Notes: generated by a model from the letters alone, not told the origin. Shown: positions 17,918 through 26,972, numbered from the stretch's first letter. The stretch: DNA of 64,000 bases from Hyphomicrobiales bacterium (GCA_900466605.1 UBMU01000027.1:1-64000); one strand, 5' to 3'. A program made the numbers and translations.

Positions 17918-18439
17918 ATGAAGACCTTTGTATCCGCCATCGCCGCCGGTTGCCTTCTACTCGCAGCCACCCAATCCCCGGCAGCTGATAAGCCGACCGA
18001 CCCACAAATCGCCCACATCGCCTACACCGCCGGCGCCATCGATGTGGACGCCGCCACCCTTGCGCTTTCCAAGACGAAAAACAAGGACGTTGAGGCATTC
18101 GCTCAATCAATGAAAAGGGATCATGAGGCGGTCAATGATAAGGCCCTCACCCTTGTCAAAACACTGAAGGTCACACCTGAAGATAATCCAACAAGCCAAG
18201 CCCTCACCAAGGCCGCCAAAGAGAAACAAGCGGAACTCAGCAAGCTCCATGGTCCGGCATTCGATAAGGCCTAGATCGAGAACGAGGTTGCCTATCACAA
18301 GCAGGTCAACGGTGCTCTAGAGACGCTACTCATTCCCTCGGCAGAGAACAAAGACCTCAAAAGCCTGCTAGAAACGGGGTTGAAGCTGTTCCAGGGCCAT
18401 CAGCAGCACGCCGAGCATGTAGCCATGGAGCTGAAATGA
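17918..18439 (+). pseudogene. DUF4142 secreted protein with in-frame amber codon
   Basis: The frame opens at an ATG at 17918 with a clean signal peptide (MKTFVSAIAAGCLLLAATQSPA) and a helical DUF4142 domain. It meets TAG at 18272-18274 after 118 codons. Reading on in the same frame gives IENEVAYHKQVNGALETLL and QGHQQHAEHVAMELK, the expected remainder of the domain, to the TGA at 18437-18439. The amber codon occupies the place of a likely tyrosine (TAC or TAT). Either the gene is a recent nonsense mutant making a shortened protein, or the base is a sequencing error. Its true stop overlaps the cupredoxin start by 4 bases, so the ancestral arrangement was coupled. Confidence 0.8.
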
Positions 18440-18768
18440 TCTCTGGAGTGATGAACCGGCGGAAACTCCTGCTGACGGCAATAGCCGTTGCGGCCGCTCG
18501 ATCGCGGGCGCGCGCCGGTAACGGCACAATACAAGTCACCGTCGAAAATCTCACTTTCACCCCGGCGAAAGTTGAGGCGCAGATTGGAGAGACCATCGAG
18601 TGGACGAACAAGGATCCGTTTGACCATACCGCCACTGTGGATGGCGAATGGGAGGTTGCCATTCCTGTTGGCGAAAAAGGCTTGCACCTCGTCACTGCCA
18701 ACGACACCGGGAAATACTACTGCCGGTTTCACCCCAATATGCAGGGGCAAATCAAAGTAGTGACCTAG
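18436..18768 (+). CDS. Cupredoxin (plastocyanin/azurin-like), secreted
   Basis: A 110-residue blue-copper protein. The leader is short (MNRRKLLLTAIAVAAARSRARA), possibly Tat-like with paired arginines. The mature fold carries the type-1 copper ligands in order: His in FDHTA, Cys in YYCRF, His in RFHPN and Met in NMQG. The ATG at 18436 overlaps the DUF4142 stop as ATGA; the ATG at 18451 is an alternative. The likely role is periplasmic electron transfer or copper handling. With the upstream amber codon, coupling may be reduced in this strain. Confidence 0.87.
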   Translation: MISGVMNRRKLLLTAIAVAAARSRARAGNGTIQVTVENLTFTPAKVEAQIGETIEWTNKDPFDHTATVDGEWEVAIPVGEKGLHLVTANDTGKYYCRFHPNMQGQIKVVT

Positions 18769-19005
18769 AAGTGACGACACAGCCAGGACCCGCAAGTTAG
18801 CCCTCCGCAATGGAGATTGACCGGTCATTGCGACGCTGGGATCCAGTCGCTCTCGACCCAGCAAGGAAGGGCTCGGCGCGTTGCGTCGGGCCTTTTCATT
18901 TTGCCAGTGAGCCGACAGAGAGAAAGCCGACGGCATCCACCTCAATGCTGCAACCAAGCCCGGCGCGGCGCGTTTCTTCACGTGCGAAATCCGAGGATCC
19001 AACCA

Positions 19006-19425
19006 ATGAAAATCCTATCTTTTGCGGCCTTAGCCATGGCTTTGTCTGCGGGCGCTACCTTCGCCCAGCAGCCGAGCGATACGACGCCTCCGCCGTCGAA
19101 CACTAGCCCTAACACCGTAGCGCCCGAGTCGACTTCGCCACAACAAACAGCCGCACCTTCAAATGAGGATCGCCTGCGCTCCGATTGGCGCAGGGGGCGG
19201 GGTGACCGTCCGATGGGACGCTCTGGGGCCGCGCGTTTTTACGTCCAGGATGGCGACGTAAAAATCCGCATCCAATGTGCCGAGGACGAGCCGACAAAAG
19301 TTTGCACGGACCTTTTGTTGCAAATGTTGGATAGATTAGGTGGGTCGTCATCGTCCAGGAGTGACCGTAACCGTAACCGGGACCGTGATCGTGATCGTGA
19401 TCACGACCGTGATAGTGACGACTAA
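19006..19425 (+). CDS. Small secreted protein with Arg-Asp repeat tail
   Basis: A 139-residue protein. The signal peptide is MKILSFAALAMALSAGATFAQ. A proline/serine/threonine-rich linker follows, then a short conserved-looking core (AARFYVQDGDVKIRIQCAEDEPTKVCTDLLLQML with two cysteines), and the C-terminus alternates Arg/Asp (NRNRDRDRDRDHDRDSDD). The ATG at 19006 follows GAGGAT. I do not recognise the family beyond similar secreted rhizobial proteins. The charged tail is encoded by an imperfect CGTGAT repeat that could vary in length by slippage. Confidence 0.65.
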   Translation: MKILSFAALAMALSAGATFAQQPSDTTPPPSNTSPNTVAPESTSPQQTAAPSNEDRLRSDWRRGRGDRPMGRSGAARFYVQDGDVKIRIQCAEDEPTKVCTDLLLQMLDRLGGSSSSRSDRNRNRDRDRDRDHDRDSDD

Positions 19426-19503
19426 TGGTTTGGCCGGCGCCAAAGAAACAGCCGCCGGCATTCGCCCGACGGCTTGTCTTCATGTTGGGTTGGGTTCGTG
19501 GCG

Positions 19504-19839
19504 CTACCGGAAATTAAAGTACAGGTTGACACCTGACCCACGATGGTACGGGTAGTAGTCGCGATAACCGTATCGTGGATATCCATAATACCGCGGATAT
19601 CCATAGTCCCGTGAACGGTAGCACGAGCCGTAATATCGACAGTCGCGATTAGCGTACCGTTGATTCTTCCAGTGGCCGTAGGCATATCGATTGCCATGGC
19701 CGCGGTGTTTGACCTGCTCGACGTCGGAGGCATGCATAGGCACTGCTTTCGGCGCGGCGAGCGGAGTGGCGTTTAGCGGCAGGGCGAACGATCCGGCGAG
19801 GACCATGGCCGCAAGTGTGGAGAAGAGTTTCTTCATCAT
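19504..19839 (-). CDS. Small secreted Tyr/Arg/Gly-rich protein
   Basis: A 111-residue protein with a signal peptide (MMKKLFSTLAAMVLAGSFALPLNA) and a C-terminal half dominated by Tyr, Arg and Gly (CRYYGSCYRSRDYGYPRYYGYPRYGYRDYYPY). Such low-complexity secreted proteins are common in Rhizobiales; some resemble BA14K-type proteins, but the BA14K end motif is not evident. AAGGA lies 7 bases before the first ATG. Function unknown. Confidence 0.65.
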   Translation of the reverse strand: MMKKLFSTLAAMVLAGSFALPLNATPLAAPKAVPMHASDVEQVKHRGHGNRYAYGHWKNQRYANRDCRYYGSCYRSRDYGYPRYYGYPRYGYRDYYPYHRGSGVNLYFNFR

Positions 19840-20037
19840 CGGCGCATCCTTTCAGGCTGCGAGTCTGGGATAATAGGCATTAACCTCCGATGAACGGTTA
19901 CCATGCTGCGGATTCCAAGAAGGAGCACCGGCCGCCGGTGCGCTGCTTGTGTGGGGCGCAGGTGACGAGCGCTCCGCGGCGCAGTTAGAATGGGCCAACC
20001 GGCGAGCAGATAGGTCTATCTCGGCGAGGACAGACTG

Positions 20038-20352
20038 ACGTCTCTGAAGACCAAGATCCTGACGTTTGGCGAAGGCGACGTTGTTCGCGACAGGCTGAAC
20101 TACTCGGTGAGCTTTGAGAACTCCGAATGGACGCTATACTGGGCATCCTTCCATTCCGTTGGTTGCACCATGGCGCAGCGGAGGTGGTCCGACCGCTCGC
20201 AAGCCCTTGGCGCGCGGCTCTCGCATCTGTATTCACCTGAGAAATGGCTGGATACGCATCCTGATGCGTGGTGGCCACGACTGGACACACCCACTTCCGA
20301 GTTCGACGGGCGTACTGTACCTATTGCTTTTCCCCAATTCCATGGGAAGTAA
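20038..20352 (+). pseudogene. Unrecognised open frame, possible 3' relic
   Basis: A protein-like open frame (Trp-rich, for example EWTLYWASFHSVGCTMAQRRW and YSPEKWLDTHPDAWWPRLDTP) runs from a stop at 20035 to 20352. No ATG precedes 20170; a GTG at 20107 has no good ribosome site. Its last 11 codons overlap the end of the GH10 gene on the other strand. Composition looks like real coding sequence, so it may be the C-terminal end of a gene whose 5' part is lost. I do not recognise the family. Confidence 0.35.
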
Positions 20353-21451
20353 GAGACCTCAGAAATTGCTTAGGTCGCATATCGGTATCGAGTGGCAGCC
20401 CGCGGTTTAATCCTGGAGATGATCCATCTCGCCAATACCCAAGCCGTATGTAAGCTTCAACTTCTTCCGGGGATAGTCCCAGCCAAGAGTATCGGTCGGT
20501 TAAGCCCCACGTTGTCACACCGCGGATATCGGGAAAGTCACAGACCACATCGAGATATCTGGACACTTCGGCAGCAACCTGCTCATCTCGCTCATCGACT
20601 GTCTGAAAATAACTTGCTTCCGTCACATCGAGCTCGGTCACAAAGATGAACAAACCGAAATTTGCAATCTCCTTCAAAAAGCTGCCGATCGAAGCTGGCG
20701 ACACGGTTCCTTTTCTTAGGTCCAGATGAGCCTGAAGGCCAACTCCATCTAAGGGCACCCCGCTATGCTTGAGGCGCTCAAGTAGTTTTAAAAAGTGATA
20801 TCTGCGGTCATGTTCAACCGCGAGGTCATACTCCAGCCCATACTCATTGATGAGCAGCTTTGCGCTCGACGACACTGACCTCGCTGCTTGTAGGGCGCTC
20901 GCCACGTATTCGTCGCCAAAGACGTCCAAGAAAATGCTTGGCCTCAAGCCGTCTGTTCGGTAGCCGGTCTCTATCGGTTCGTTGACAACGTCCCAATATC
21001 TTATCCCATCATATCGACCGACCATCTGCCGAATATACCGATCGACGATTGACCATTCGCGCTCCACCTTCAGGTTTTCATAGGCCCACGGCGGCAGGCT
21101 GCGGTGCCACAAAAGAGTGTGACCATAAATCTCTATGCCGTGGTCACGCGCAAAGTTAGCCAACTGATCGGCTTCCCCGAACATAAACTGACCCTGTTCT
21201 TGTTCAATTCTGTCCCATTTGAATTCGATTTCCGGCGTCAGGCGTGAACAATAGCCCAGCAAGGCATCACGATACTGCGGGTCCGATACGATCAACGAGG
21301 CACGGGCCGCTGCCCCGAACTGTATCCCTTTAATAGTTTTAGCTAAAATTGGATCTATCGGATATGACAGTGACGCGACTGCAAGTAACGATGTGGTTGC
21401 CGAACTTGATAAAAAACGCCTCCTGGATAACTCAAGCGTGGTATTTACCAT
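20321..21451 (-). CDS. Exported GH10 xylanase-family protein 1
   Basis: A 376-residue glycoside hydrolase family 10 protein. A twin-arginine leader (SRRRFLSSSATTSLLAVASL) is followed by the catalytic TIM barrel (about 40-365). The acid/base glutamate is in WDVVNEPIE near residue 160 and the nucleophile glutamate is in FVTELDV near 265. Other landmarks are GHTLLWH, TPEIEFKWD and GVTTWGLTDRYSWL. GH10 enzymes cleave beta-1,4-xylan chains. The ATG at 21451 starts the leader; the upstream frame has none. It diverges from a second GH10 gene and sits beside a UDP-xylose-making polysaccharide operon, suggesting trimming or release of the polymer made there rather than only plant-wall attack. Confidence 0.9.
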   Translation of the reverse strand: MVNTTLELSRRRFLSSSATTSLLAVASLSYPIDPILAKTIKGIQFGAAARASLIVSDPQYRDALLGYCSRLTPEIEFKWDRIEQEQGQFMFGEADQLANFARDHGIEIYGHTLLWHRSLPPWAYENLKVEREWSIVDRYIRQMVGRYDGIRYWDVVNEPIETGYRTDGLRPSIFLDVFGDEYVASALQAARSVSSSAKLLINEYGLEYDLAVEHDRRYHFLKLLERLKHSGVPLDGVGLQAHLDLRKGTVSPASIGSFLKEIANFGLFIFVTELDVTEASYFQTVDERDEQVAAEVSRYLDVVCDFPDIRGVTTWGLTDRYSWLGLSPEEVEAYIRLGYWRDGSSPGLNRGLPLDTDMRPKQFLRSLTSHGIGEKQ

Positions 21452-21698
21452 CTCTGTTGCACCTGATTTGTAACCCTTTGCATTGATCAAAATTTGAAAA
21501 GCTAAGGTCAGTGTGAGCGATTTGCACACGTCGACGCATGCCTTGAAGTCACGCAGTTTTGCTTTTTGAGCACCTTCTGCTATGCCACACTGGCTTTTCG
21601 CCGATCTCAAAACTCGTTAGATATTTCGCAATTTCAAATGCTGCTTAGTGAATAAGTAATATACGCCAAACAATATACCCCAAATTCCGGGGTATGCG
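21452..21698. promoter_or_regulatory. Divergent promoter region of the two GH10 genes
   Basis: This 247-bp AT-richer gap separates the two start codons and must hold both promoters. The sequence next to the second GH10 gene includes the AT-rich run AATAAGTAATATACGCC (from about 21651), compatible with a -10 region. I cannot define exact promoter boxes or an operator. Confidence 0.4.
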
Positions 21699-22832
21699 AT
21701 GACATCAAGGCTAGCTTCAGATCGTAGATCTTTTCTGGTCGGCCTAACCACAGTATCGATTGCGGCAGCTTTCCCACGTGCCGCAGCGACGGCTTGGAAC
21801 CCATTGATGTCCGGTCTTAATGCCCAATTGTCAGCACAGGGAAGATATTTTGGCACGGCAGTGCGTCCAGATCAGTTGCACGACATGCCGGATCTTCGAC
21901 GTGCAGTCCTGTCAAATTGCGGTTCTGTCACACCCGAAATTGATCTGAAGTGGGCTGCGCTCGAATGGAATAAGGGGGAGTATAACTTTCAGCCGCTCGA
22001 TGATCTGCTTGAACTCGCCGATAAGAATGGAATTCAAGTGCATGGACACACGTTGCTCTGGGGGCAGAGTGTGCCGCCATGGGCAATGTCGCATATGACG
22101 GAAAATGCGGGCGATTGGTCTGTCATATCCGAGTATATGAATGCGGTGCTCGGGCGCTTCGGTGCCAGGATTTCCCGATGGGATCTCATTAACGAGGCGA
22201 TCGACACCAGTGAAAGCGACAATCTGCGGCGTAACATATTCTACAAGTCTTTCGGACCTAACTACATTGATAGCGCCCTTGCAGAGGCGAGGGTGCATGC
22301 TCCAAAGGCAAAATTCCTTCTGAACGAGTTCAGCCTGGAGTATGATAATCCCGTTGACGAGGACCGGCGGCATGCAGTGCTTCGGCTCTTGGAGCGGCTA
22401 AAGAGTTCCGGCTCAACGTTCGACGGGCTGGGAATACAGGCGCATCTTGACCTCACAAAAGGTAACGTTAAGAAGCGCATAATAAAGCCGTTTTTGGAGT
22501 CGGTGGCAGATTTAGGTCTTGAGATTTACGTTTCAGAGCTCGACATTCAGGAGGCCGACCTGACCAAGGACCAGGCTATTCGTGATAAGGAGGTTTCTGC
22601 CGAAGTCCGGCGCTATCTCGACATCGTCCTTGAAGTTCCAGAAGTTAGAGGTATTACTTCGTGGGGGCTATCGGACAACCTTTCCTGGCTGAATTCTAAA
22701 GAATACAAACGCCGTGACGTAAAGGGAGCGCTGGGAGGCGAGAACCGGGGCCTGCCGTTCGACGGAGCAATGCGGCCCAAAGACCTATACTATGCGATGA
22801 ATTCTGCGTTCTCACGTAGGCGAACTGGCTAA
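21699..22832 (+). CDS. Exported GH10 xylanase-family protein 2
   Basis: A 377-residue GH10 protein, paralogous to the divergent neighbour. The leader has a twin-arginine motif (SDRRSFLVGLTTVSIAAAF). The barrel spans about 40-370, with the acid/base in WDLINEAID near residue 167 and the nucleophile in YVSELDI near 282. GHTLLWGQ and GITSWGLSDNLSWL are also present. Key residues look intact, so activity is expected. The ATG at 21699 is the first of the frame with a plausible leader. It ends 30 bases before the convergent epimerase gene, with a perfect palindromic terminator between them. Confidence 0.9.
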   Translation: MTSRLASDRRSFLVGLTTVSIAAAFPRAAATAWNPLMSGLNAQLSAQGRYFGTAVRPDQLHDMPDLRRAVLSNCGSVTPEIDLKWAALEWNKGEYNFQPLDDLLELADKNGIQVHGHTLLWGQSVPPWAMSHMTENAGDWSVISEYMNAVLGRFGARISRWDLINEAIDTSESDNLRRNIFYKSFGPNYIDSALAEARVHAPKAKFLLNEFSLEYDNPVDEDRRHAVLRLLERLKSSGSTFDGLGIQAHLDLTKGNVKKRIIKPFLESVADLGLEIYVSELDIQEADLTKDQAIRDKEVSAEVRRYLDIVLEVPEVRGITSWGLSDNLSWLNSKEYKRRDVKGALGGENRGLPFDGAMRPKDLYYAMNSAFSRRRTG

Positions 22833-22834
22833 AA

Positions 22835-22856
22835 GGGAGCCGGCATGCCGGCTCCC
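22835..22856. terminator. Bidirectional palindromic terminator
   Basis: A perfect 22-bp palindrome: GGGAGCCGGC (22835-22844), centre AT, GCCGGCTCCC (22847-22856). It lies between the convergent ends of the second GH10 gene and the epimerase gene, with AAAA on the left. It can fold with a 4-6 base loop and serve both directions. Confidence 0.75.
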
Positions 22857-22862
22857 TCGATC

Positions 22863-24047
22863 CTATACCATCAACTTGCTGTTGGTGAGTTCTGCCATGC
22901 TGACAGACGTCTTGTCGACGGGCTTCTTGGCGGTCTTAACCCATTCGATGAGCTCGGCCATCCCATCCTCAAACTGGCGTTGAGGTACGACGTCGAAGAC
23001 TTCACGGATTTTCGTGATGTCCGCGAAGCAGTGACGAATGTCGCCAACCCGGTATTTCTGAAGGATATCAGGCGCAATGTTCTTCTGAAGGAGGCGCGCA
23101 AGCGTACGGGCGATCTCATTGACCGTGATCGACTTGCCGCTTCCCACGTTGAACACGTCCCAGACGCGCTTGTCGCTCTCAAGGATCGTCGCAAAGGCGT
23201 TTGCCACGTCCCTAACATGGACGAAATCACGCTTCTGCTCCCCGTCTTCAAAAACCAGCGGCTGCTGATCATTGAGAAGACGCGAGATGAAGATCGCCGC
23301 GACACCCGTGTAAGGATTGCTCAACGCCTGTCGCGATCCATAGGCGTTGAATAGCCGGAGAGCCGAAGTTGGAATGTTAAGTGCCCTACCAACTGACAGG
23401 AACATTTCTTCGTGGTCGCGCTTATTGACTGCATAAATCGAAGCAGGCTGAAGCAGCTTCTTTTCGGTGGTCGGGATTGGCAGCAGCTTTGTGCCGTCCC
23501 TTGCGTGAAGCTCCCAATCACGTTGTGCTAGTTGTTCGTGGCTACGGAGCTGCGGTGCAATGCTGGTGCCACTGCTTGCTACGTCGTATTCTCCCTCGCC
23601 ATAAATGGACATTGATGAAGCCACGACCATCCGCTTGATCGGGTGATTGCCCTCAACATCCGGCGGCATTTTCGATAAAACTTCGAGGATGACAGCCGCA
23701 GCCATCGTGTTGTTACGGGTATACTCCACGATGTTTGTCATGCTCTGGCCAACGCCAACGGATGCTGCGAGGTGAGCGAGATGTGTGATGCCGGTGAGGC
23801 TCGCTTCGAAGACACCGTCATCCAAGATATTGCCTTTGATGCGCCGAGCTTCTTTGTTCAAGTATACCGGCCACCCATCCGCGTCCTTCTCGGCATCGCC
23901 GTGGACCTGGTCCAGAAGGCAATCGAGGACGGTGACCTCGAAGCCGCGTTCAAGAAGAAGATCGGTGAAGTGCGAGCCGATGAAGCCAGCGCCACCCGTT
24001 ACAAGTACATGCCCTTTTGTCATTGTCTTACTCTTTATATTTGACAT
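22863..24047 (-). CDS. NAD-dependent nucleotide-sugar epimerase (dTDP-L-rhamnose 4-epimerase-like)
   Basis: A 394-residue extended SDR. The cofactor loop is GGAGFIGSHF, the catalytic Ser/Tyr/Lys set is in ASSMSIYGEGEYD and YAVNKRDHEE, and substrate landmarks include FNAYGSRQALSNPYTGVAAIFISRLL, FEDGEQKRDFVHVRDVANAF and GDIRHCFADI. This pattern is that of the dTDP-rhamnose 4-epimerase group, although the Cys-x2-Cys insert common there is absent (DWELHARDGTKLLPIPTTE). Last gene of the glycan operon, 18 bases after the glycosyltransferase. It may supply a second sugar, for example a 4-epimer of UDP-xylose or another nucleotide sugar. Substrate unproven. The ATG at 24047 is used; the ATG at 24023 is possible. 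Confidence 0.82.
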   Translation of the reverse strand: MSNIKSKTMTKGHVLVTGGAGFIGSHFTDLLLERGFEVTVLDCLLDQVHGDAEKDADGWPVYLNKEARRIKGNILDDGVFEASLTGITHLAHLAASVGVGQSMTNIVEYTRNNTMAAAVILEVLSKMPPDVEGNHPIKRMVVASSMSIYGEGEYDVASSGTSIAPQLRSHEQLAQRDWELHARDGTKLLPIPTTEKKLLQPASIYAVNKRDHEEMFLSVGRALNIPTSALRLFNAYGSRQALSNPYTGVAAIFISRLLNDQQPLVFEDGEQKRDFVHVRDVANAFATILESDKRVWDVFNVGSGKSITVNEIARTLARLLQKNIAPDILQKYRVGDIRHCFADITKIREVFDVVPQRQFEDGMAELIEWVKTAKKPVDKTSVSMAELTNSKLMV

Positions 24048-24065
24048 AGATTTTGTGAGTCTCCG

Positions 24066-25490
24066 TCACTCGGCCGCAATTTGCGTGAGAATGAGTTCTT
24101 CGTTTGCGTTAGTCTTGACGGTTCGTTCCCAGACGAGGCCCTGATCTTTGATGTACATCCGCAGGCCGATAAAGAGCGGGATGAGCCAGATTACCCACCA
24201 GACCATCAGTGACAGAGGGTTTATGCGGATGAGATACCAAACACGTGTCCACGCGCTCTCGGCAACAAGCTTGCTGCGCTTCCATACGCTGACATAAAGG
24301 CGAGCGAGAAGCACCACGAAGAGACTGATGTTCAGAATGGGCAATAGGGTCGCGACCGCTGGCAGATGCCCCTGCCCGGTTGCGTACTGCCAGAGCGCCC
24401 AGACCCCGAGAGGAATGCCGATCGTATTGATAGAGATGGACAGGCAGGGGAGGAAGTTAAGCCATGCTCTGAATTTCTGCCAGCGGGTCATTCCCATCGA
24501 TGTGAGCGGAGACGTCAGGCTTTGGAAGAAGCCGCATACCCAACGCTTGCGCTGCGTGATGCCATGCATGAGGGTGGAGGGCACTTCTTCGATCAACGGA
24601 TTCTCGATGACGCCGAGCTTGCGGCCGTTCGTCCAGAAACGCATCCCCACTTCAGGATCCTCGATGGTAATCCATGGGTGGAATCCGCCCAGTTCTATAA
24701 GGTCGGACGCACGGAAGAAAAGGCCCTTGCCGAGAACCCAATAAGGCTGGCGTCCATTGGCTGTGAGATGCGGATATGTAAGCCCGTCCCAAGACATATG
24801 ATCGGCCGCATGCCAGCTCGCAGCCATGCTCTCGTTGAGATTGCCGGCGATGTTCTGCGCCTGCAGCACGTCGTATTTCTTCATCCCGGCTGCGCCGGCC
24901 AGGAAGTGGTCGGCAGGCGGGCAGCTGTCAGCATCGATATAGTTGACGAGGAAGTCGCTGCGTCCTTCGAACCTCTTTGCGACGTTGTAGAATGCATAAA
25001 CGAGCTGGCGCGTCTTCTTGGGAGGAAGGTCGCGATTGTAAGCGCGATGCCCTTCGTGCCACCAATAGGCTTTCGTCGTAGAATCCCAGCCATCCCATAC
25101 AGGCTGCCAGCTTGGGTCTGTCGTCGGCGGCACTTCCACGATCTCAAGGAACGAGAATTCTTGCTTGAGACGGCGAAGCGAAGCGACGGTTTCATGGTCG
25201 TTGCCGTTCGGTATCGCGACGACTTTGTATCTGTGCTGCGGGTAGCGGATTTTCGAAAGAGAAGCGAACGTCGTCCGCATCGTTCCTTCAAGCTCGCGCA
25301 GGACCGGGTAGAAAAGGACGATATACGGGCATTCCTCTTCCTTCACTGCGTCGATTTCTTCCTGTGAAACGATGTTCTTTGGAAGAAATGCGAAGAAGAA
25401 GTTCAGGCCTAGACTTAGGCTGTAAGCTATATGCACTGCAAAAAATAGCGTCAGCAGCGCATATTGAGCGATAATTGGGATCATATCCAT
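24066..25490 (-). CDS. Processive membrane glycosyltransferase, GT2 family (cellulose-synthase-like)
   Basis: A 474-residue inner-membrane GT2. An N-terminal TM helix (residues about 5-35) is followed by a cytosolic catalytic domain with the processive motifs: the DAD motif in YIDADSCPPADHF, the acceptor aspartate in TIEDPEVGMRFW, and QRKRW in HGITQRKRWVCGFF. Three or four C-terminal TM segments follow (about 330-360, 370-400, 420-450). No PilZ domain is visible. Such enzymes polymerise and extrude one sugar chain from a UDP-sugar. The ATG at 25490 directly abuts the TAG of the dehydrogenase gene, so they are coupled. UDP-xylose synthesis in the same operon makes a beta-xylan-like product the leading inference; UDP-glucose or a mixed polymer is possible. 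Confidence 0.88.
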   Translation of the reverse strand: MDMIPIIAQYALLTLFFAVHIAYSLSLGLNFFFAFLPKNIVSQEEIDAVKEEECPYIVLFYPVLRELEGTMRTTFASLSKIRYPQHRYKVVAIPNGNDHETVASLRRLKQEFSFLEIVEVPPTTDPSWQPVWDGWDSTTKAYWWHEGHRAYNRDLPPKKTRQLVYAFYNVAKRFEGRSDFLVNYIDADSCPPADHFLAGAAGMKKYDVLQAQNIAGNLNESMAASWHAADHMSWDGLTYPHLTANGRQPYWVLGKGLFFRASDLIELGGFHPWITIEDPEVGMRFWTNGRKLGVIENPLIEEVPSTLMHGITQRKRWVCGFFQSLTSPLTSMGMTRWQKFRAWLNFLPCLSISINTIGIPLGVWALWQYATGQGHLPAVATLLPILNISLFVVLLARLYVSVWKRSKLVAESAWTRVWYLIRINPLSLMVWWVIWLIPLFIGLRMYIKDQGLVWERTVKTNANEELILTQIAAE

Positions 25491-26951
25491 CTACGCTAAA
25501 CCTTTGATCGGATATCTGTTTTGAAGTGCAAGAGAATTCGAAACCGGTCGGATCGATCCGTGTGCGGCGCTCGAATGTTCGCCCTGGCCGTTGACCTTTG
25601 GCCTCAAAAGGCGTGGAGCAGCTTGGATCGAGGCGGTTTCGCTTCGCCGCGGTGAGCCTATCCTATGCAACTCGAAGCCAGCCGTTTCGACCTTGTGGAC
25701 ATCGAGGATGTTTCGAAGATCCACAATAACCGGATGGCTGACGATTGCCGCGATACGCATAAAGTCGAGCGCTGCAAATTCCTTCCACTCAGTAGCAATT
25801 ACAATCCCATCGGCACCTTCAACGCAGTTGTACGCATCGCTTGCATACTCGACATTCTGTAGATAGTGGCGCGCCTGTTCCATCCCTTCCGGATCGTAAG
25901 CACGAACCCGCGCGCCCATCTTCTGCAGGGCAGCGATGATGTTGAGTGACGGCGCTTCGCGCATGTCGTCAGTATTTGCTTTGAATGTTAGGCCCAGAAT
26001 GGCGATCGTCTTACCGCGAACGGAATGACCAAAAGCGCTGCTAACGCGACGGCCAATACCCCGTTTGCGGGCATCATTTGCAGCAATCGAACTCTCGACG
26101 ACACGAAGGCTGACCGTATGGCTCTGTGCGGTTGCGAGGAGAGCAAGCGAGTCCTTCGGAAAGCAAGAGCCCCCATAGCCTGGCCCGGGATTGAGGAACG
26201 CGCGACCGATGCGCTTGTCGTGACCAATCCCATTTGCCACTTCTGAAACATCAGCGGACACTGCCTCACAGAAATCGGCGATTTCATTGATGAACGAGAT
26301 CTTGATTGCCAGGAAAGCGTTGGCGGCATACTTGATGACCTCCGCGGCGCTACGTCCGGTGTGGATAATAGGCGCGTCAGCGGCACGAAGTGGCTCATAT
26401 AGCATTTTCATTTTTTCGGTTGCCCAAGGCACGTCGCAACCCACGACAACACGATCGGGATTCATAAAATCGTCGATTGCGCTACCTTCCTTGAGGAATT
26501 CCGGGTTTGAGACGGCCGCGAAAACAAGGTCTGGCCTCGATGTTCGCACGATAGCTTCAACCGCGTCACCAGTACCGACCGGGACCGTTGACTTCGTAAC
26601 GATGACGAGGCCGTCCTCTGCGCTCAGTGCAATCTCGGACGCAACAGCATAGACGCTCGTCAGGTCCGCCTCACTACCGCCTTGGCGCGTAGGTGTGCCC
26701 ACGGCTATGAAGGCAAAATCCGCGCCTCGCAGCGAGGTTTTAAGGTCCGTCGAAAACGCAAGCCTGTTCTGTTCGATGTTTGTTTTGATCAGTTCATCCA
26801 GGCCCGGTTCGAAAATCGGAACTCCACCTGAATTCAACAAATTGATCTTCTGTTCATTGCTGTCGACGCAAACGACCGAGTGGCCGAGAGCCGAGAAGCA
26901 CGCGCCGGACACGAGGCCGACATAACCGGAACCAACAATTACAACTTTCAT
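25491..26951 (-). CDS. UDP-glucose 6-dehydrogenase
   Basis: A 486-residue UDP-glucose/GDP-mannose dehydrogenase. The N-terminal Rossmann motif is VIVGSGYVGLVSGACFSALGH, the central helix has KYAANAFLAIKISFINEIADFCEA, the catalytic cysteine is in GPGYGGSCFPKDSLAL (near residue 260), and the C-terminal domain has LGLTFKANTDDMREAPS. It oxidises UDP-glucose to UDP-glucuronate with two NAD+. About 50 residues longer than the usual 435, owing to a low-complexity C-terminal tail after residue 435. It lies 21 bases after the decarboxylase gene and feeds it its substrate. Confidence 0.93.
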   Translation of the reverse strand: MKVVIVGSGYVGLVSGACFSALGHSVVCVDSNEQKINLLNSGGVPIFEPGLDELIKTNIEQNRLAFSTDLKTSLRGADFAFIAVGTPTRQGGSEADLTSVYAVASEIALSAEDGLVIVTKSTVPVGTGDAVEAIVRTSRPDLVFAAVSNPEFLKEGSAIDDFMNPDRVVVGCDVPWATEKMKMLYEPLRAADAPIIHTGRSAAEVIKYAANAFLAIKISFINEIADFCEAVSADVSEVANGIGHDKRIGRAFLNPGPGYGGSCFPKDSLALLATAQSHTVSLRVVESSIAANDARKRGIGRRVSSAFGHSVRGKTIAILGLTFKANTDDMREAPSLNIIAALQKMGARVRAYDPEGMEQARHYLQNVEYASDAYNCVEGADGIVIATEWKEFAALDFMRIAAIVSHPVIVDLRNILDVHKVETAGFELHRIGSPRRSETASIQAAPRLLRPKVNGQGEHSSAAHGSIRPVSNSLALQNRYPIKGLA

Positions 26952-26972
26952 GTGTCACCTATTTGCGGCTAA

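Noticed and set aside
24366..25367. Long plus-strand open frame (333 codons) opposite the GT2 gene
   Set aside because: Its product is arginine-rich and family-less, and it mirrors the codon bias of the well-supported GT2 gene on the other strand.
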